Numbered from the stretch's first letter, positions 13,201-24,034 are shown. The stretch: DNA of 64,000 nucleotides from Lithospermum erythrorhizon (GCA_019722365.1 JADFUC010001987.1:1-64000); one strand, 5' to 3'. Numbers and translations are program-made. Notes: a model not told the origin generated them from the sequence alone.

Positions 13201-14148
13201 ATTTAACATCACAATAGCTATATGTCCCAATTATCCCCACACATTTAAAGTCTTATAAAAATATCACCTCAAAAGTCAACCGAAACTCAAAAGTCAACTC
13301 GCCCATAACATCCTCAAACAACTTCTAAATCATGAATCACTATACATTTATAGAACCCATAACAAACTAAGATTCATCATAAAATTAAGCAGGAAAAGTC
13401 AACCAAAGTCAACTATGATCCTTAGCATTTTCTCTAACCCCATAAATCGATAATTATCAACTGTTATACGCTAATCTAAGCTTAAATGGCAATTTTATAA
13501 CATAATAAACATCAAAACTTCAAGTCAACTCAACATCCTAAAAAGTCAACATCCTCAAACACAAAATATACTCCAAAAGATTCGATCTTGCTTACCTCAA
13601 AACGTAGAATTTAATTCGGGAATCTCTCCCGAAATTTTAGACCAAAGCTCGCGTAAATTTGGAAGAATTGGAAGAAATTTTCCGAGGAACAGTAGGAGTC
13701 TCTACCTAATCTACTGTGGAAAGTTAAGAAGGAGATTTTTGGACGACGCATGCCTAAAGGATATGTATAAAGTCTCGCGGGTCCGCATAAAAATATCTCA
13801 AGACTTGCTCGCTTCTCGCTCTGGCTTTGGCTAGCTGGCCCCTGCTTAACAACACAACTCCAACATAAATTTAACTTAATCCCCAAATAATATCATGCCA
13901 TAATGATAAAACTTTTAAAATTTCAAACCGAAATATACTACAACCGACCGATTCGTCAGATTTCGACCATTCGATCTCGATCTCAAAGATAAAAATTCTT
14001 CTATGACAAACACTACTAAATCATAAATGTAATTCTACCAAAAATTTTTACGAAATAATATCATCATCGAAAAAATTATACTATTCTCACAGTCCAACCG
14101 CCGAATCAATTTTTTTTTTTTTTTTTTTTTTTTCATAACGTTATTACA
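10300..14148 (-). repeat. 5' long terminal repeat (LTR)
   Basis: This repeat is directly adjacent to the primer-binding site, which defines it as the 5' LTR of a minus-strand element. It starts (minus strand) TGTAATAACG, followed by a long A-run (the T-run at 14111-14133 on the plus strand), and ends at the TGTACC boundary at 10300. It shares the internal tandem array with the other LTR (about 11840-12260). Confidence 0.85.
11840..12260. repeat. tandem array inside the 5' LTR
   Basis: Same repeat units as at 6105-6500: three copies of the CACTTATACACAAAGTAT type, then three to four copies of the CGCACGCTATACCGTAGTAT type. Copy number and unit spacing differ slightly from the other LTR, so the arrays have changed since insertion or are imperfectly assembled. 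Confidence 0.75.
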
Positions 14149-14983
14149 TAAATGCAAAATATAGAAAATGTTGTTTACATGTTAATAATTAACATAATCG
14201 AAAGCATTTTACGTGAAGATATCTCGATGATAAATAGAATATCCGCACTCTCGTAACTTAAAGTGTAAGACTCTTACAAATTTTACGGTATAAGGATACT
14301 TTTCTTAGTAGAGTTAAGGGAACCCCTGTAGAGACTAATACTCTCATTGAAATCTAAATTTATTGATGGTCCGCCTATCTTTTTTGGCGGAAAGAGTTAG
14401 AAAACATAAAGGATACGATCATATCCCTTATGATAATTTTACTTATGGAAAATTAATAGGTTCTTGTGTCAAGGAAGGTTTATCTTTATGCAATGAATTA
14501 AGATTAAATAAGCAATTACAAAAACAGAATCTATCGGAAAGAAAACAATTAGGCAGATTCTGTGAACAGTTTGGAATAAGCAATCCTTCTACAAAGGATA
14601 CAGGTAATAAGCATCATAAAATTAATACAGATAATGATGATAATAATACTAAAAGATTTAAAAAGAAAAAATATTTTCATAAAAAGAATGTATTACATCG
14701 CCATGTGAATGCAGTGATAATAGATGTAAGAAATGATCATAAAGAAACGATAAACGTAATATCGTTTTGTCATAAATGCGGAAAGGTTGGTCATTATGCT
14801 AATAATTGTTGGACTAAAAAGAGAATTAATAATCTAAATTTTAGTCAAGAACAAAAAGATGAGTTATACAAGATATTTCTAAATGATACGGGTGAAGAAA
14901 CATCTTATAAGTCTTCGTCATCTAGTCATAATAGCATTGATGTTATAACATCCGACTCTTCGAGTCTCGATTCGCACGTGTAG
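14149..14983 (+). pseudogene. viral capsid protein, C-terminal half with zinc knuckle (copy A)
   Basis: The virus resumes here after the LTR element. The first 200 bases are frameshifted, then 14363-14983 is open for 206 codons. It has a basic, Lys-rich central part (around 14640-14700). The retroviral-type zinc knuckle CHKCGKVGHYANNC (C-x2-C-x4-H-x4-C) lies at 14768-14809. A Ser-rich acidic tail follows. Knuckles of this kind bind viral RNA during packaging. The region ahead of it (FTYGKLIGSCVKEG, then LGRFCEQFGI) fits the conserved capsid C-terminus of caulimovirids. Copy B has the same knuckle at 39272-39313. Confidence 0.85.
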
Positions 14984-15475
14984 AACTCTTCGTTTCTTGG
15001 GCAAACCTGCATTAAAAATACCCAAGAATCTGAAATTCTTAAATTGATGTCTCAATTTCAGGATAATGAGATAAATGTGATTGATAATAATATTATCATG
15101 GATTTCTAAAAAAGTATTATGATCCCACTAAAGGTAAAAATATTGATCATACGGATGTCGTACAAGATTTACATCCTCGTAAGATAAAGATCATAGATTT
15201 ATCTCTAATAATACCCCATATTCTATGGGAGAAGTTCATAAACTTCTTAAAGAAAGAAGAAGTGGAGATTCTCCTACTTCTTTGAATGATATTCAAAAAG
15301 AGATTAATAATCTCAAAGAAGAGATAAAAAATTTTGAAAATGAAAATTAGATTCGATTACAATATCACATTGAAAAGCTTTGTAATAATAATATTGTCCA
15401 AACTAATAATCCAAAACGGTCCGCATGGAAATACTAAGATAGTAATTTTTTAAATGAAATATTTTTAAATCAAAA
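14984..15475 (+). pseudogene. viral coiled-coil segment (copy A)
   Basis: This corresponds to the minus-strand frame at 38643-38948 in copy B. Readable pieces include a SMGEVHKLLKERR-like stretch near 15222-15260 and an Ile/Lys/Glu-rich heptad-like stretch (DIQKEINNLKEEIK) near 15288-15330. Stops interrupt it. In the virus it links the capsid tail to the protease. The heptad pattern suggests a coiled coil, which could be for virion or oligomer assembly, but that is inference. Confidence 0.6.
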
Positions 15476-15890
15476 ATGGTATATTAGAATAACATTACTT
15501 ATTGATAATTATTTTTCAAAAGAATTTACGGCTCTCGTTGATAGTGGAGCAGATTTAAATGTTATACAAGAGGGGTTGATTCCAACTAGGTATTTTCAAA
15601 AAACTACCCATACCTTATCTCATGCGGGTAGAGAAAAATTAGACATAAGTTTTAAGTTACCTAAAGCATTTGTCTGTATTAATAATACTTGTAGCTCTAC
15701 TAGTTTTTTACTAGTAAAAAATATTTCTAACCAGATCATACTTGGTACACCTTTTATAACAAAAATCTATCCTTTTAAAAAAGTAGATAAAGAAGGGATT
15801 ATAGGAACATATAATAAACTTAATAATGTTAAATTTACCTCAGCTCCCAAAAAAAACTTATATCCAATTTTTGATAAAGTAAATGAATAA
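15476..15890 (+). pseudogene. viral aspartic protease (copy A)
   Basis: The frame running through 15476-15890 contains ALVDSGADLNVI, with the catalytic Asp-Ser-Gly at 15540-15548. The flap-side motif IILGTPFI lies near 15748-15771. The order and spacing are those of the pepsin-like retroviral protease that cuts pararetroviral polyproteins. The active-site triplet is intact in this copy and lost in copy B. The segment is open to a stop at 15888, but the upstream and downstream polyprotein is broken. Confidence 0.8.
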
Positions 15891-16115
15891 AGAAATCAAT
15901 TGAATTTTCTTAAAAATAAAATTAATATTTTACTATAGATGAAAAATTAAAAATCCTAAATTACAAGAAAAAAAATTAAACAAAATTTTAACAGACTAAG
16001 TCTAGAAGTTCAGAATGATCATCCAAATGCATTGGGATCAAAAAAGTATATTATGTAACTCCCTTACGAGGAAGATTTTCCTCGATGAAAACGATTTACA
16101 AAAAGCTGCATCACA
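15891..16115 (+). pseudogene. viral reverse transcriptase N-terminal stretch (copy A)
   Basis: Similarity to copy B (about 45560-45780, minus strand) continues through this AT-rich stretch, with several stops. It ends near 16115 at the start of an A-run that belongs to the inserted LTR-related element. Viral sequence picks up again near 18645 at a point that is adjacent in copy B. Confidence 0.55.
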
Positions 16116-18644
16116 ACCTGCTACAAAAAAAAAAAAAATTCACCGGGCGGTTGGACCCGAATAGTATAATTTTTCGATGATAATATTATTTCAGAAAAGT
16201 TTTTTAGCCGAATTTTCATTTATAATTTAGCAAGGTTTGCCATAGAAGAATTTTATCTTGAAATCGGGTTTGCGGAGATTTAAGACGATAAAAATGGAGA
16301 ATTTAAATCTTAAACCGAACGGACCTGAGTTTTTTTAAATATCTATTCATACATATCCTCCACATCATCACAAGACAACTTTATCTTCTTCTTTCCTTCA
16401 TGCGGGTCGGTGAACGCCCTCTCCCCCCTTGAACATTTTTTTTTTTCCATTTCTCTTTTGAACAATTGTCGCGCAAACTCAAAACCGCTTTGTAGAATAT
16501 TGTTCTCTATCATTCTCTTTCGAAAGGCGTAAAGAAATTTCAAGTCTTTCGAGATATTTCTTGGGTTTTGACTTAGTTGACTTTTTCATAATTGAATTTT
16601 ATGATAAATCTTGGGTTATGGGTTCTGCGACGTATATAAGTGATGAATTCGTGATTTAGAGATCGTTTGAGGATGTTATGGCTGTGTTGACTTTTTAGGT
16701 TTTCTGCTGACTTCTTTTGGGTTGATATTTTTCTAAGACTTTAAATGCAGGTGAGTTATTGGGACCTTATTATAGTCAAGTATGATGTTAAATCGTGATT
16801 TAAAATTTATTAAAGGGTGTTATGTTGAAAAGTGAAATTTCCAAGTTGAGTTATAATTGATATTTCGGAGCATAGATTGTTAATTACGGATCACGATTAA
16901 TTAGAATGACTTATAAGTTGACGTAGGCTTTTAGAAAAGTTGATAAGATGGAATTTATGACGATTGGATTGTGTCCGATGGGATTATAATTCGATAGTTT
17001 ATCCGTCAAGTTAGACCATTTAGAAATAGTTCCCCTAAGAATTGCTAGCTTTAATCCTAGAACGCCGGTATAGTAATAGGTTTCTGATCATACTTTCTCG
17101 GGTATTTTGTTAGCGCCGATCGTGGGAAAAGGGCGCTACTCGATTGTTCGCGGTTTCAAGGGTAGCTACAGAGGTGAGTACTTTCATTCACCCGTGTTAC
17201 TTTAATGCATTTCTACCTTGATTTGTGATATATATATGTTATCAGGTTACATTATGAGAATGATATACATGTAATCACAAGTATATTTAATGGCAAGCTG
17301 TGGCCAAGATTGTTGGAGGTAAGTACCGCCTGAACTCCCACTTATCAATTATGTGGCCTTGTCGGCACTATTATATTATGGGATTTGTCGGCACTTTGAT
17401 ATGTTTGTGGCCTCATTGCTTATCAGGATTGATTTACTTTATCAGGACGCTTAGTCAAGTACAATGTAATACTCTTTCGGGAGCAGTAGTAGTTGTTTGG
17501 GTTAGCGATGAGTTCGGCGGCCTGAGTATCAGGGTGACCATAGGTCGACATTGTGATTAGGTGACTCTCCTTCCTTGCGTGATACGTGACGCCATTGGCC
17601 CTATACTACGGTATACGCTAGCGGTTTGGCCTTATACTGCATAAGAGCGGTATGACTCTCTTTGATCGCTGAGCCGCGGTATCATTTAAGGTATTCTATA
17701 CTACAAAGATAGCGCAAGGGTTTGGCCTACTTCGTATGAGAGCGGTATGAGTCTTTTGATCACTTTGCCGCGGCGTATTGTCGATGCTGCTCTATACTAC
17801 GGTATATTGCGGTGCTTTGGCTCTGCGCTTCCGTATAAGAGCGTGTTTATTAATGTTGATCCATTCCTCGCAGTAGACGGATCGGTATATGCGCATTAGA
17901 GGTTGGTATACTTGTGGAGATATGAGAGATAGAAGGGCGATGACTAGATTTATAGTCGATGTTGAAGTCTCCTGGATTTCATTTAGCGACAGCTTTATCA
18001 GATCTTCTATTATATCTTAACATGTTGTGCCCGAGACCTTCTTGAAACCTTATTGTATGACCTCGATTAGATAGTCCTCGATATATGTATATACTCATTT
18101 GACTATTAAAATTCTCGACTATCATCTCGTCTGCATGGTAAGTTCACCCTCAGGTTAGAAAGCCTCACTCAAGCTTCTCGCTGCTTACACCCCTATGGCA
18201 TTTTATTTGTGCCAAAGTCGATGGTGGCTGGGCTGAGTTCGCAAGAGGCTGTCGGAGAGTTTGTTCCGAGTGGCCAGTGAGCATCGGGCGGTCGAGGATC
18301 CTCACGCCTCATTTTGATGTATTGTCAACCGCCATTGTTGTATTTCTTTTGAAATCTTATTTCGTAGTCTTTGTATTCGTGGATATAGTACGCATTATCT
18401 GGTTGTAGCCTTTTGCCGCATATACATTTATTTTTGGGATATGTTGTGTATATATATAGGTTGGTCATTTCGATATCACCGATTGATTATAAATTTTTAA
18501 ACCTACTTTAAACTTAATCATGATCACATTCTGATGAAACGAATTGTATTTTTAAACCGAAGCCGCCCATCGGCTCGCGACTCGGTACCCGGATTTTAAT
18601 GACTCTCACCTCGGCGGCCGAATTGGGCGGAACATACGCACTAT
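16116..18644 (+). mobile_element. solo or truncated LTR related to the 4547-14148 element
   Basis: After an A-run, the sequence (CGGCGGTTGGAC-like, then a TCGATGATAATATT stretch) matches the reverse complement of the 14040-14130 LTR end, so it lies in the opposite orientation to the full element. It also shares the GTCAACTAAGTCAAAAC-type region and the tandem array (about 17570-17860). Similarity fades beyond about 17900, so this is probably a different subfamily with another U5. It splits the viral reverse transcriptase. No internal region or second LTR is present. Open frames inside (for example 17300-17560) look spurious. Confidence 0.65.
17570..17860. repeat. LTR tandem array, inverted relative to the other two
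   Basis: Units contain CCCTATACTACGGTATACGC and GAGCGGTATGA, then a CTTTGATCGC stretch. These are reverse complements of the array units at 6105-6500 and 11840-12260. This array ties the element to the same LTR group. Confidence 0.65.
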
Positions 18645-19511
18645 GTCAAATGAATTCTCAATATTTGGCAGCTATGTAAAAGAAATTCAATCTCTCCTCG
18701 ATAGGGAGCATCGATTTGTGCCTCCCAATCAGCTGGTCGTACACCCTTATGTTAATAAACATCCGTAGGCAAAGAAGACGAGTGCCTCGCCTTGTTATAA
18801 ATTATAAACCTTCGAACAAAGACATCCTATCCCAAATAAAAAAGATTTATTAGATAGGCTATATGACTCTATCTTATTTTCTAAATTTGATTTAACATCG
18901 TTATCGGGTATATACAAATTAGTAAGGTCGATAGGATATAAAACCGCTTTTAATGTACCTTTTGGTCATTACGAATTCGAACGTTAAGTTTTCGTGCTTT
19001 TAAGAATGTTTCATCGTAATTTCAAAATCATGAATGATATTTTTAATCCTTTAGCTTAATTTATAATTATTTATATGGGGATGATATTTTAATCTTTTCT
19101 AAAACAATCAGGAGCACTTCAAACATTTAGATATATTTAGAAAGATAATAATTCAGAATGGTTTAGTTATTTCCAAGCCAAAAATGAATATTTTTCAAAT
19201 CAAAATAAGATTTTTAGGTCATAATATTGAAAAAGGAAGTATCATTCCAATCAATAGAAGTATTGAATTTGCCTCAAAATTTCCAGATGAAATTCTGGAC
19301 AAAACTCAATTACAAAGTTTTTTTGCCAGTTTAAATTATATTTCTCCTTATTATCAGAATCTTGCAAAACAAACTGCAATTTTATATAATAGGCTCAAGA
19401 AAAAACCAGACCCTTAGACTAATGAGCATACTAAGGTAGTAAAAACCATTAAAGAAAAGGTTAAGAACCTTCCATGTTTAATAAGCCAAGTAACTCCATC
19501 GGGAAAAATTA
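18645..19511 (+). pseudogene. viral reverse transcriptase (copy A)
   Basis: Readable blocks in order are an NYKP-type stretch near 18800, FSKFDL (motif A, with its Asp, at about 18878-18895), TAFNVPFGHYE near 18940-18975, and YGDDILIFSKT at 19074-19106. The last is the polymerase active-site motif, with Gly in the second position. A 77-codon open piece at 19184-19417 continues into the thumb/connection (FLGHNIEKG). This enzyme copies the viral RNA into DNA. Multiple frame changes make it non-functional. Confidence 0.85.
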
Positions 19512-19898
19512 TTGAAACAGTATGCCTCAAGGAGAGATGAGGGGATTTTAAAACAAAAAAATCCTAATACTAAACAAGAATATCTTGTTAGATTTTATTC
19601 AGGAAAATGGAATAATAGCAAAAAAAATTATGCTACTATAGCCAAAGAAGTTCTTGCTATAGTAAAATGTGTTTTAAAATTTCAAGATGATCTTTACATT
19701 CAAAAGTTTATTATTAAAACTGATTGCCAGGCGGCTAAATTTATGTTTCAAAAAGATTTTAAGCATGATGTGTCAAAACAAATGTTTGCTAGATGGCAAG
19801 CTCATTTGGCACCTTTTGATTTCGAAATTATTTATAAGAAAGGAGAAGATAATCATCTTCCTGATTTTCTAACCAGAGAATATTTAAATGCAGCCTAA
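19512..19898 (+). pseudogene. viral RNase H domain (copy A)
   Basis: It is open for 128 codons. It shows the RNase H order: VRFYSGKWN (family position of the first acidic strand), YATIAKEVLAIVK with the catalytic Glu, IIKTDCQAAKF with a catalytic Asp, and the C-terminal DFLTREYL that closes the caulimovirid polymerase frame. It degrades RNA in RNA-DNA hybrids during reverse transcription. This is the best preserved coding block of copy A. The frame ends at 19898, overlapping the start of the next frame by 11 bases. Confidence 0.85.
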
Positions 19899-21060
19899 AT
19901 TAGAGTTACTTTCTCAATTTGCAGGAATGTCCTATCATAGAAGAGGGACTCCCCCTTATAGGGGTAGACGAGGAAGACAGGGTAATATCCTGATAATATT
20001 TGAAAAGTCCTTAATAGCAAAGTGGACTTTTCACAGGATAAAGAGCCGTTATATCAAGAATTTCGAATATAAGAAACAAAAAAAGAATAAGAATAGCTCG
20101 CCATACCCATATATTGGGAAAAATGTCAAGAGGATCATAATTTGGATGGTATCCAAAATGAAAGAAAAATGATCCTAATTCTAAATGATAATGATTTGAG
20201 ATGGCAAGATCAGCCATATTCGCTTCTCGGAGAGATATACTTCCACCACGTGCTTACCGCTTCTGCTCTTATAAATCTCACCATTTGAAAACTTATTAAT
20301 AAACTGTGGATCATGTGAAATATCGCATTTTTCAGGACAAAATAAAGAAATTTATAATTTCTCAAAGATTATTATCAAAAAGATTATATCTCCTGAAGAA
20401 TGGGGATTATCTCCCTTTAAGGAAAAATCATTCATTTATTCCAATAATAGTACCCCCATTAAATATAATTATTGGGATTATCTGGAAGCCTTTGATAAAG
20501 TGCTATTCTATGAAAATGATAAACAAAAACATACTTGGATGATCAAGATATGTTCGAAAGTTTATAACTATAATATACCAAATTGGTTTATTATATGGTG
20601 GCAGTTTAATGGCGCCAATGATAAAATATTACCAGAAAAAATAAAGTCATACTTTGAAAAATGGAGTAATATTTCTCCTAGAAATCAGCAACTTAATGAG
20701 CAGGAAAGAAAGATTAAATCTTTCATGTTATTTATGATTGAATTTTCCATTCCATACATATGGAAATGGATGGTATCAGTAAAACCACGCATGATAATAA
20801 TATGCCCAGCTTTAGTGAGACATTCCCAAGTCAAGCTTTCAGAAAAATGATTTAAAGACTGATCCCGATACAGAATAGTCCTGGTGAGGATAAGCATTCA
20901 AAGAAATTGAAGGAAAATTAGATCAATTTACTCAATATCAAGCCAGTCAAAGCAAAGGGAGACCTACTGCTGAAAAATTTATGACAAAGAATCGATCAAT
21001 TCAATACTGATTAAAATGGAAAAAGAATTCATCTATATTGATGAAGAAGATAAAAAGTGA
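19888..21060 (+). pseudogene. second viral frame, unknown function, Trp-rich (copy A)
   Basis: An ATG at 19888 lies inside the last codons of RNase H, an overlap typical of successive caulimovirid frames. Open pieces at 19888-20172, 20306-20542 and 20500-20850 are frameshifted from each other. Features are an Arg/Gly-rich start (PPYRGRRGRQG), a Lys-rich stretch, then an aromatic domain with NWFIIWWQFN, YFEKWSNISPRNQQLN and FMLFMIEFSIPYIWKW. Copy B carries the same domain (43149-44079). Its position matches the place of the transactivator/inclusion-body gene or the unknown second frame of some genera. I cannot assign a function. Confidence 0.7.
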
Positions 21061-21329
21061 CATATCTATGACAGGATCAAATCAGAGAATACATTTTAAA
21101 TTTTGGAAGAATTACGGGGACGCTTCGTGATCCTAACGGTATCCGGCAAATATTATGATTATTCTAATCAGCTCATGAAGATTTGAAAAGGTTAAACCAG
21201 CCAAGAATTAAACAAGCATTTAAGGGGAAAAACTATCCGATATGAAGAATCCGTAAAATAAAAGTCGGAAGAAATCAAATCCACTGCATTTGTAATAGAT
21301 TAAATCAAAAACTATTCAATACGAGTTTG

Positions 21330-21560
21330 TTCGATTGGCTTTTACCGCGTGGCCGGCTACTTTTCCTACTTTTACTGTTTATTTTTCTTTTTTGGAATCC
21401 ATTTTGGAGTCCGTTATGTTTGAAGTCCGGATTTCAAATCGGTGTTGTACTATAAGTAGATGTATTAGTTCTTCATCTAAGAAAGCTCGAAAGCTTTTAG
21501 GCCAAGCTGAACTTAGCTCTCTGCAAAAATTTATAAATAAAAAGTTCTCCTCAAAAATCT
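21330..21560 (+). promoter_or_regulatory. viral promoter and poly(A) region (copy A)
   Basis: A conserved block (CTTTTTTGGAATCCATTTTG, then GGATTTCAAATC) is followed by ACTATAAGTAG at 21449-21459, the counterpart of the TATATAAG box in copy B. About 85 bases further on, AATAAA (near 21535) precedes AAGTTCTCCTC. A TATA box followed shortly by a poly(A) signal is how caulimovirids make terminally redundant genomic RNA. It is not known whether it is active; the TATA core has changed here. Confidence 0.55.
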
Positions 21561-21995
21561 CGGTCTATTGACCACAACTCTTACTTTGTAAGTTTAAATT
21601 TTGTATTAAATATTTTTTTTAATTTTTTTTTTTATGTTTTAGATGAGCTTATTAGGCTAATCTAGTTACGTTAATTATATCTAACTCACTGAATTATATG
21701 TTTCGACTTCATCTATCCTCGCTTTTCTGTGATTAGTTAAAATAATGTCATAAGTTTCTCAAACTATCTAATTTATGGCAAGGTTTTAACAAATTTAGAA
21801 TTTAAGATCTAATGGGAGATGAATTTCAAAACTTAATTTTCACCCGTTGTCACCAAGTAAAGCCGAGGGACGACGTCAGTGGCATTTTAGGGTCAGCGAA
21901 TCGCTATTTTGAGTTTTTCTATATGCAACTCCCACTCAGCTTCCTAATCTATATTTTTGTTATCAGGGAACCGGCTTCATAAATCGAGAAATGGT
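21561..21995 (+). other. viral leader remnant (copy A)
   Basis: No long frame. Parts match the leader of copy B, for example TTATGGCAAGGTTTTAA near 21773, which pairs with minus-strand sequence near 42330-42355. Similarity becomes patchy after about 21850. No clean tRNA primer site was identified: a TTATCAGGGAACC stretch near 21960 is only loosely like it. Confidence 0.4.
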
Positions 21996-22009
21996 TCATA
22001 ATTTAAGCC

Positions 22010-22215
22010 AAGTTTGGAACGAGTTGTAATGATATCAGTAAATCGATCTAATTTTCCTTCACTTTTCAATGTATCATCCTCGACTATTCCCCGTATTAGG
22101 ATCAAAGATCATTTTTCCCAAAACTTGACTTGGAATGTCTCACTAAACCGCATTATTTATCCTGCTTTTATCGATACCGGGCTTCATATTTCCATATATA
22201 TGGAATGAAAATTCA
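22010..22215 (-). pseudogene. inverted fragment of the second viral frame
   Basis: The plus strand here (CCCCGTATTAGGATCAAAGA, then CCCAAAACTTG, then TTTCCATATATATGGAAT) matches the plus strand of copy B at about 43250-43400, where the second frame runs on the minus strand. It is therefore inverted relative to the rest of copy A and marks its right end. The fragment covers the FSIPYI-to-PDPNTGI part of the domain. Its 64-codon plus-strand frame is a shadow. Confidence 0.7.
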
Positions 22216-24034
22216 ATCATAAATAAATACGAAAGATGTTTAAATTTAAATTCAAATTAATTAATAAAAAAACATGTATTTTTATTTTAAGTAAATATAA
22301 TATAAAAATATAACATTTTAGATTCATTAATTTATTTTTAGGGAAAAAACAAAGGGGGTTGGTGTAGTATCAGTATATCAAGTTTGACCCCTATTTGGTG
22401 ACTATGACTCTATGAGTTACAAGAGTTCACCAACCCAACTCAACAGATTTGTGTTTAATGCGTTACTTGATTAGCCTCTGAACAAATCGTGATTCGATTA
22501 GTTATCATGGAATGTTTTTAGGATGTTGCAAAAAAAAGGGTGAGTGCACCAAATTATCCATCCGAATCGCCTACCCCTTTACTATACTCCTGTTATGTTC
22601 CCAAATCTTATTAGTTCATTTCATCTAATAATTAATGACATGAATTTTATTTCTATTTTAATTCATGAATCATATTCATTAAGATAAAAAATTATTAAAT
22701 TAATCAAATCAATAAATTAAATTTTAAAATGTCAAAATCACTATATAAATGATCATTTATATCAAACAACTCCGCACTACTTGCATCGAGTATTAACATA
22801 GATTTCTAAAGGAGTCAGATACTTCATTGCATTTTTTTGGGTGAATTTCTTCTACACATACAATTGTATTTTTTTCAATTAGTTTCTTTTATACATACTA
22901 TTGCATTATTGTTTTTTCAAAACTTGTCAATTATTAATCTTTTGGTGGAAGTTATCTCGGTTGTTACTTTTATTTTCAAGTTTAAAGTTTCATTGACATA
23001 TAAAAGATTAGTTCATCAAAAGTATATTAATTTGCTATGCCACTAACAGTGAAGAATCTATAAATAATACATTAACAAAATTGTTTCATAAATGAATGAA
23101 CCCCTGTCATAAAATATTTTCGTTGGGTGTCGTCTTCATATAGATTTTTACATATTTATTTATTTGATTAATTTAATTGTCATCTTAATTAGATAAAAGG
23201 AAAGTATTAAAGTACAAATATAAATATACAATTTATATCATTAATTTGTAGATGAGATAGACCAATAAGATTTAAGGGGGATAATAGGGGCATAATAAAG
23301 GGGAAGACGATTTGGATTGCCAAACTACCATTCTTAAAAATTACTCCGTATGGTAAAACATGTAAATTAAACTCTAAACTCAAATATGTGTATATACAGT
23401 TAGTGTTGTTATTGGGCTGTGAGAACCGGCAACCACTTGGTACGTGCCCCGAAAAAACCTATCTGATACTCACCCGATAAGGTTATCGGTCCGATCCTAA
23501 GTATAATTTTTTATTCGATAAGAGAATGGAATCTTACCGATAACCCGATAAATATCATAAAGTTTCGGTCTATGACAAAAATACTCAAATTCCGGATCAA
23601 AATACCCCAAATCCGGACCAAAATAGTCAAAATGCATACCAAAATATCCAAATTTTAGAATACCATGAGAACCACAAGAAAACGGTCCAAAAAACCGGGA
23701 CCGAGTATCCACCCGGTAAGCTATCGGTATCGGTTTGGTCCCGGTCTAATTTTTTTGCCCGACATCCGGATCGGACCGAACAGATAATAAGTTTCAGTCC
23801 TTTCCGGTCCCATTTTTTACCCGAAACCCTGATCTGACCGGACTGATAAGAGTACTGTATACAATATAAAATATTTGGTAAAAACATATATCAAAAAATA
23901 TTATTTTTAATCGACTTTATCATTGATATGATGGCTGTTATTGAATTCAAAATTATGTGTCAATTAATACCACACATATAAAATATGTATCGTTGATATT
24001 ATTTAATTTATCTTGTTTTGTCATAATATAATTA
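22216..24034. other. AT-rich intergenic DNA with a degenerate repeat
   Basis: No gene was recognised. From about 23440 to 23850 the composition changes to a CCGGTCCGAT/CCCGATA-rich block. Its internal near-repeats of about 18-21 bases (CAAAATACCCCAAATCCGGA, then CAAAATAGTCAAAATGC) produce a repetitive minus-strand peptide (GYFG.HFDYFGPDLGYF). Such blocks are common in non-autonomous DNA transposons of plants. I could not define its ends. Confidence 0.35.

Larger units (their letters stand above)
4547..14148 (-). mobile_element. non-autonomous LTR retrotransposon nested in the virus copy
   Basis: Two direct repeats of about 3.84 kb (4547-8388 and 10300-14148) flank a 1.9-kb interior. Each starts TGTA and ends TACA on the plus strand. 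Read on the minus strand, the right repeat is the 5' LTR. It is followed after 4 bases by a 13-base match to the initiator-Met tRNA primer site. A purine-rich tract precedes the left repeat. The interior has no gag or pol frame, so the element resembles a large retrotransposon derivative that depends on another element. A clean 5-bp target duplication is not visible. Confidence 0.85.
3090..22215 (+). mobile_element. endogenous pararetrovirus copy A (Caulimoviridae), disrupted
   Basis: Three blocks, 3090-4546, 14149-16115 and about 18645-21900, align in order with the uninterrupted minus-strand copy at 38645-46242. Together they give movement-protein C-terminus, capsid, coiled coil, protease, reverse transcriptase, RNase H, second frame, promoter and leader. 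The gaps are filled by an LTR retrotransposon and a second LTR-related element. An inverted viral scrap ends the copy. Every domain carries stops or shifts. The family assignment rests on the domain order and on capsid and RNase H motifs. A florendovirus-like genus is an inference from the single long first frame plus a second frame. Confidence 0.85.

Noticed and set aside
17300..17560. 86-codon open frame in the plus strand
   Set aside because: It lies within LTR-related repeat sequence and shows no domain or codon pattern; it is a chance frame.
21955..21975. tRNA-iMet primer site for the virus
   Set aside because: TTATCAGGGAACC resembles the expected 12-mer only loosely and has no equivalent in copy B.
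22014..22208. 64-codon plus-strand frame
   Set aside because: It is the antisense of an inverted fragment of the second viral frame.
23497..23712. Repetitive GYFG/DYFG peptide on the minus strand
   Set aside because: Produced by short near-tandem DNA repeats in a CCGGTCC-rich block. There is no start context, and the frame does not extend.
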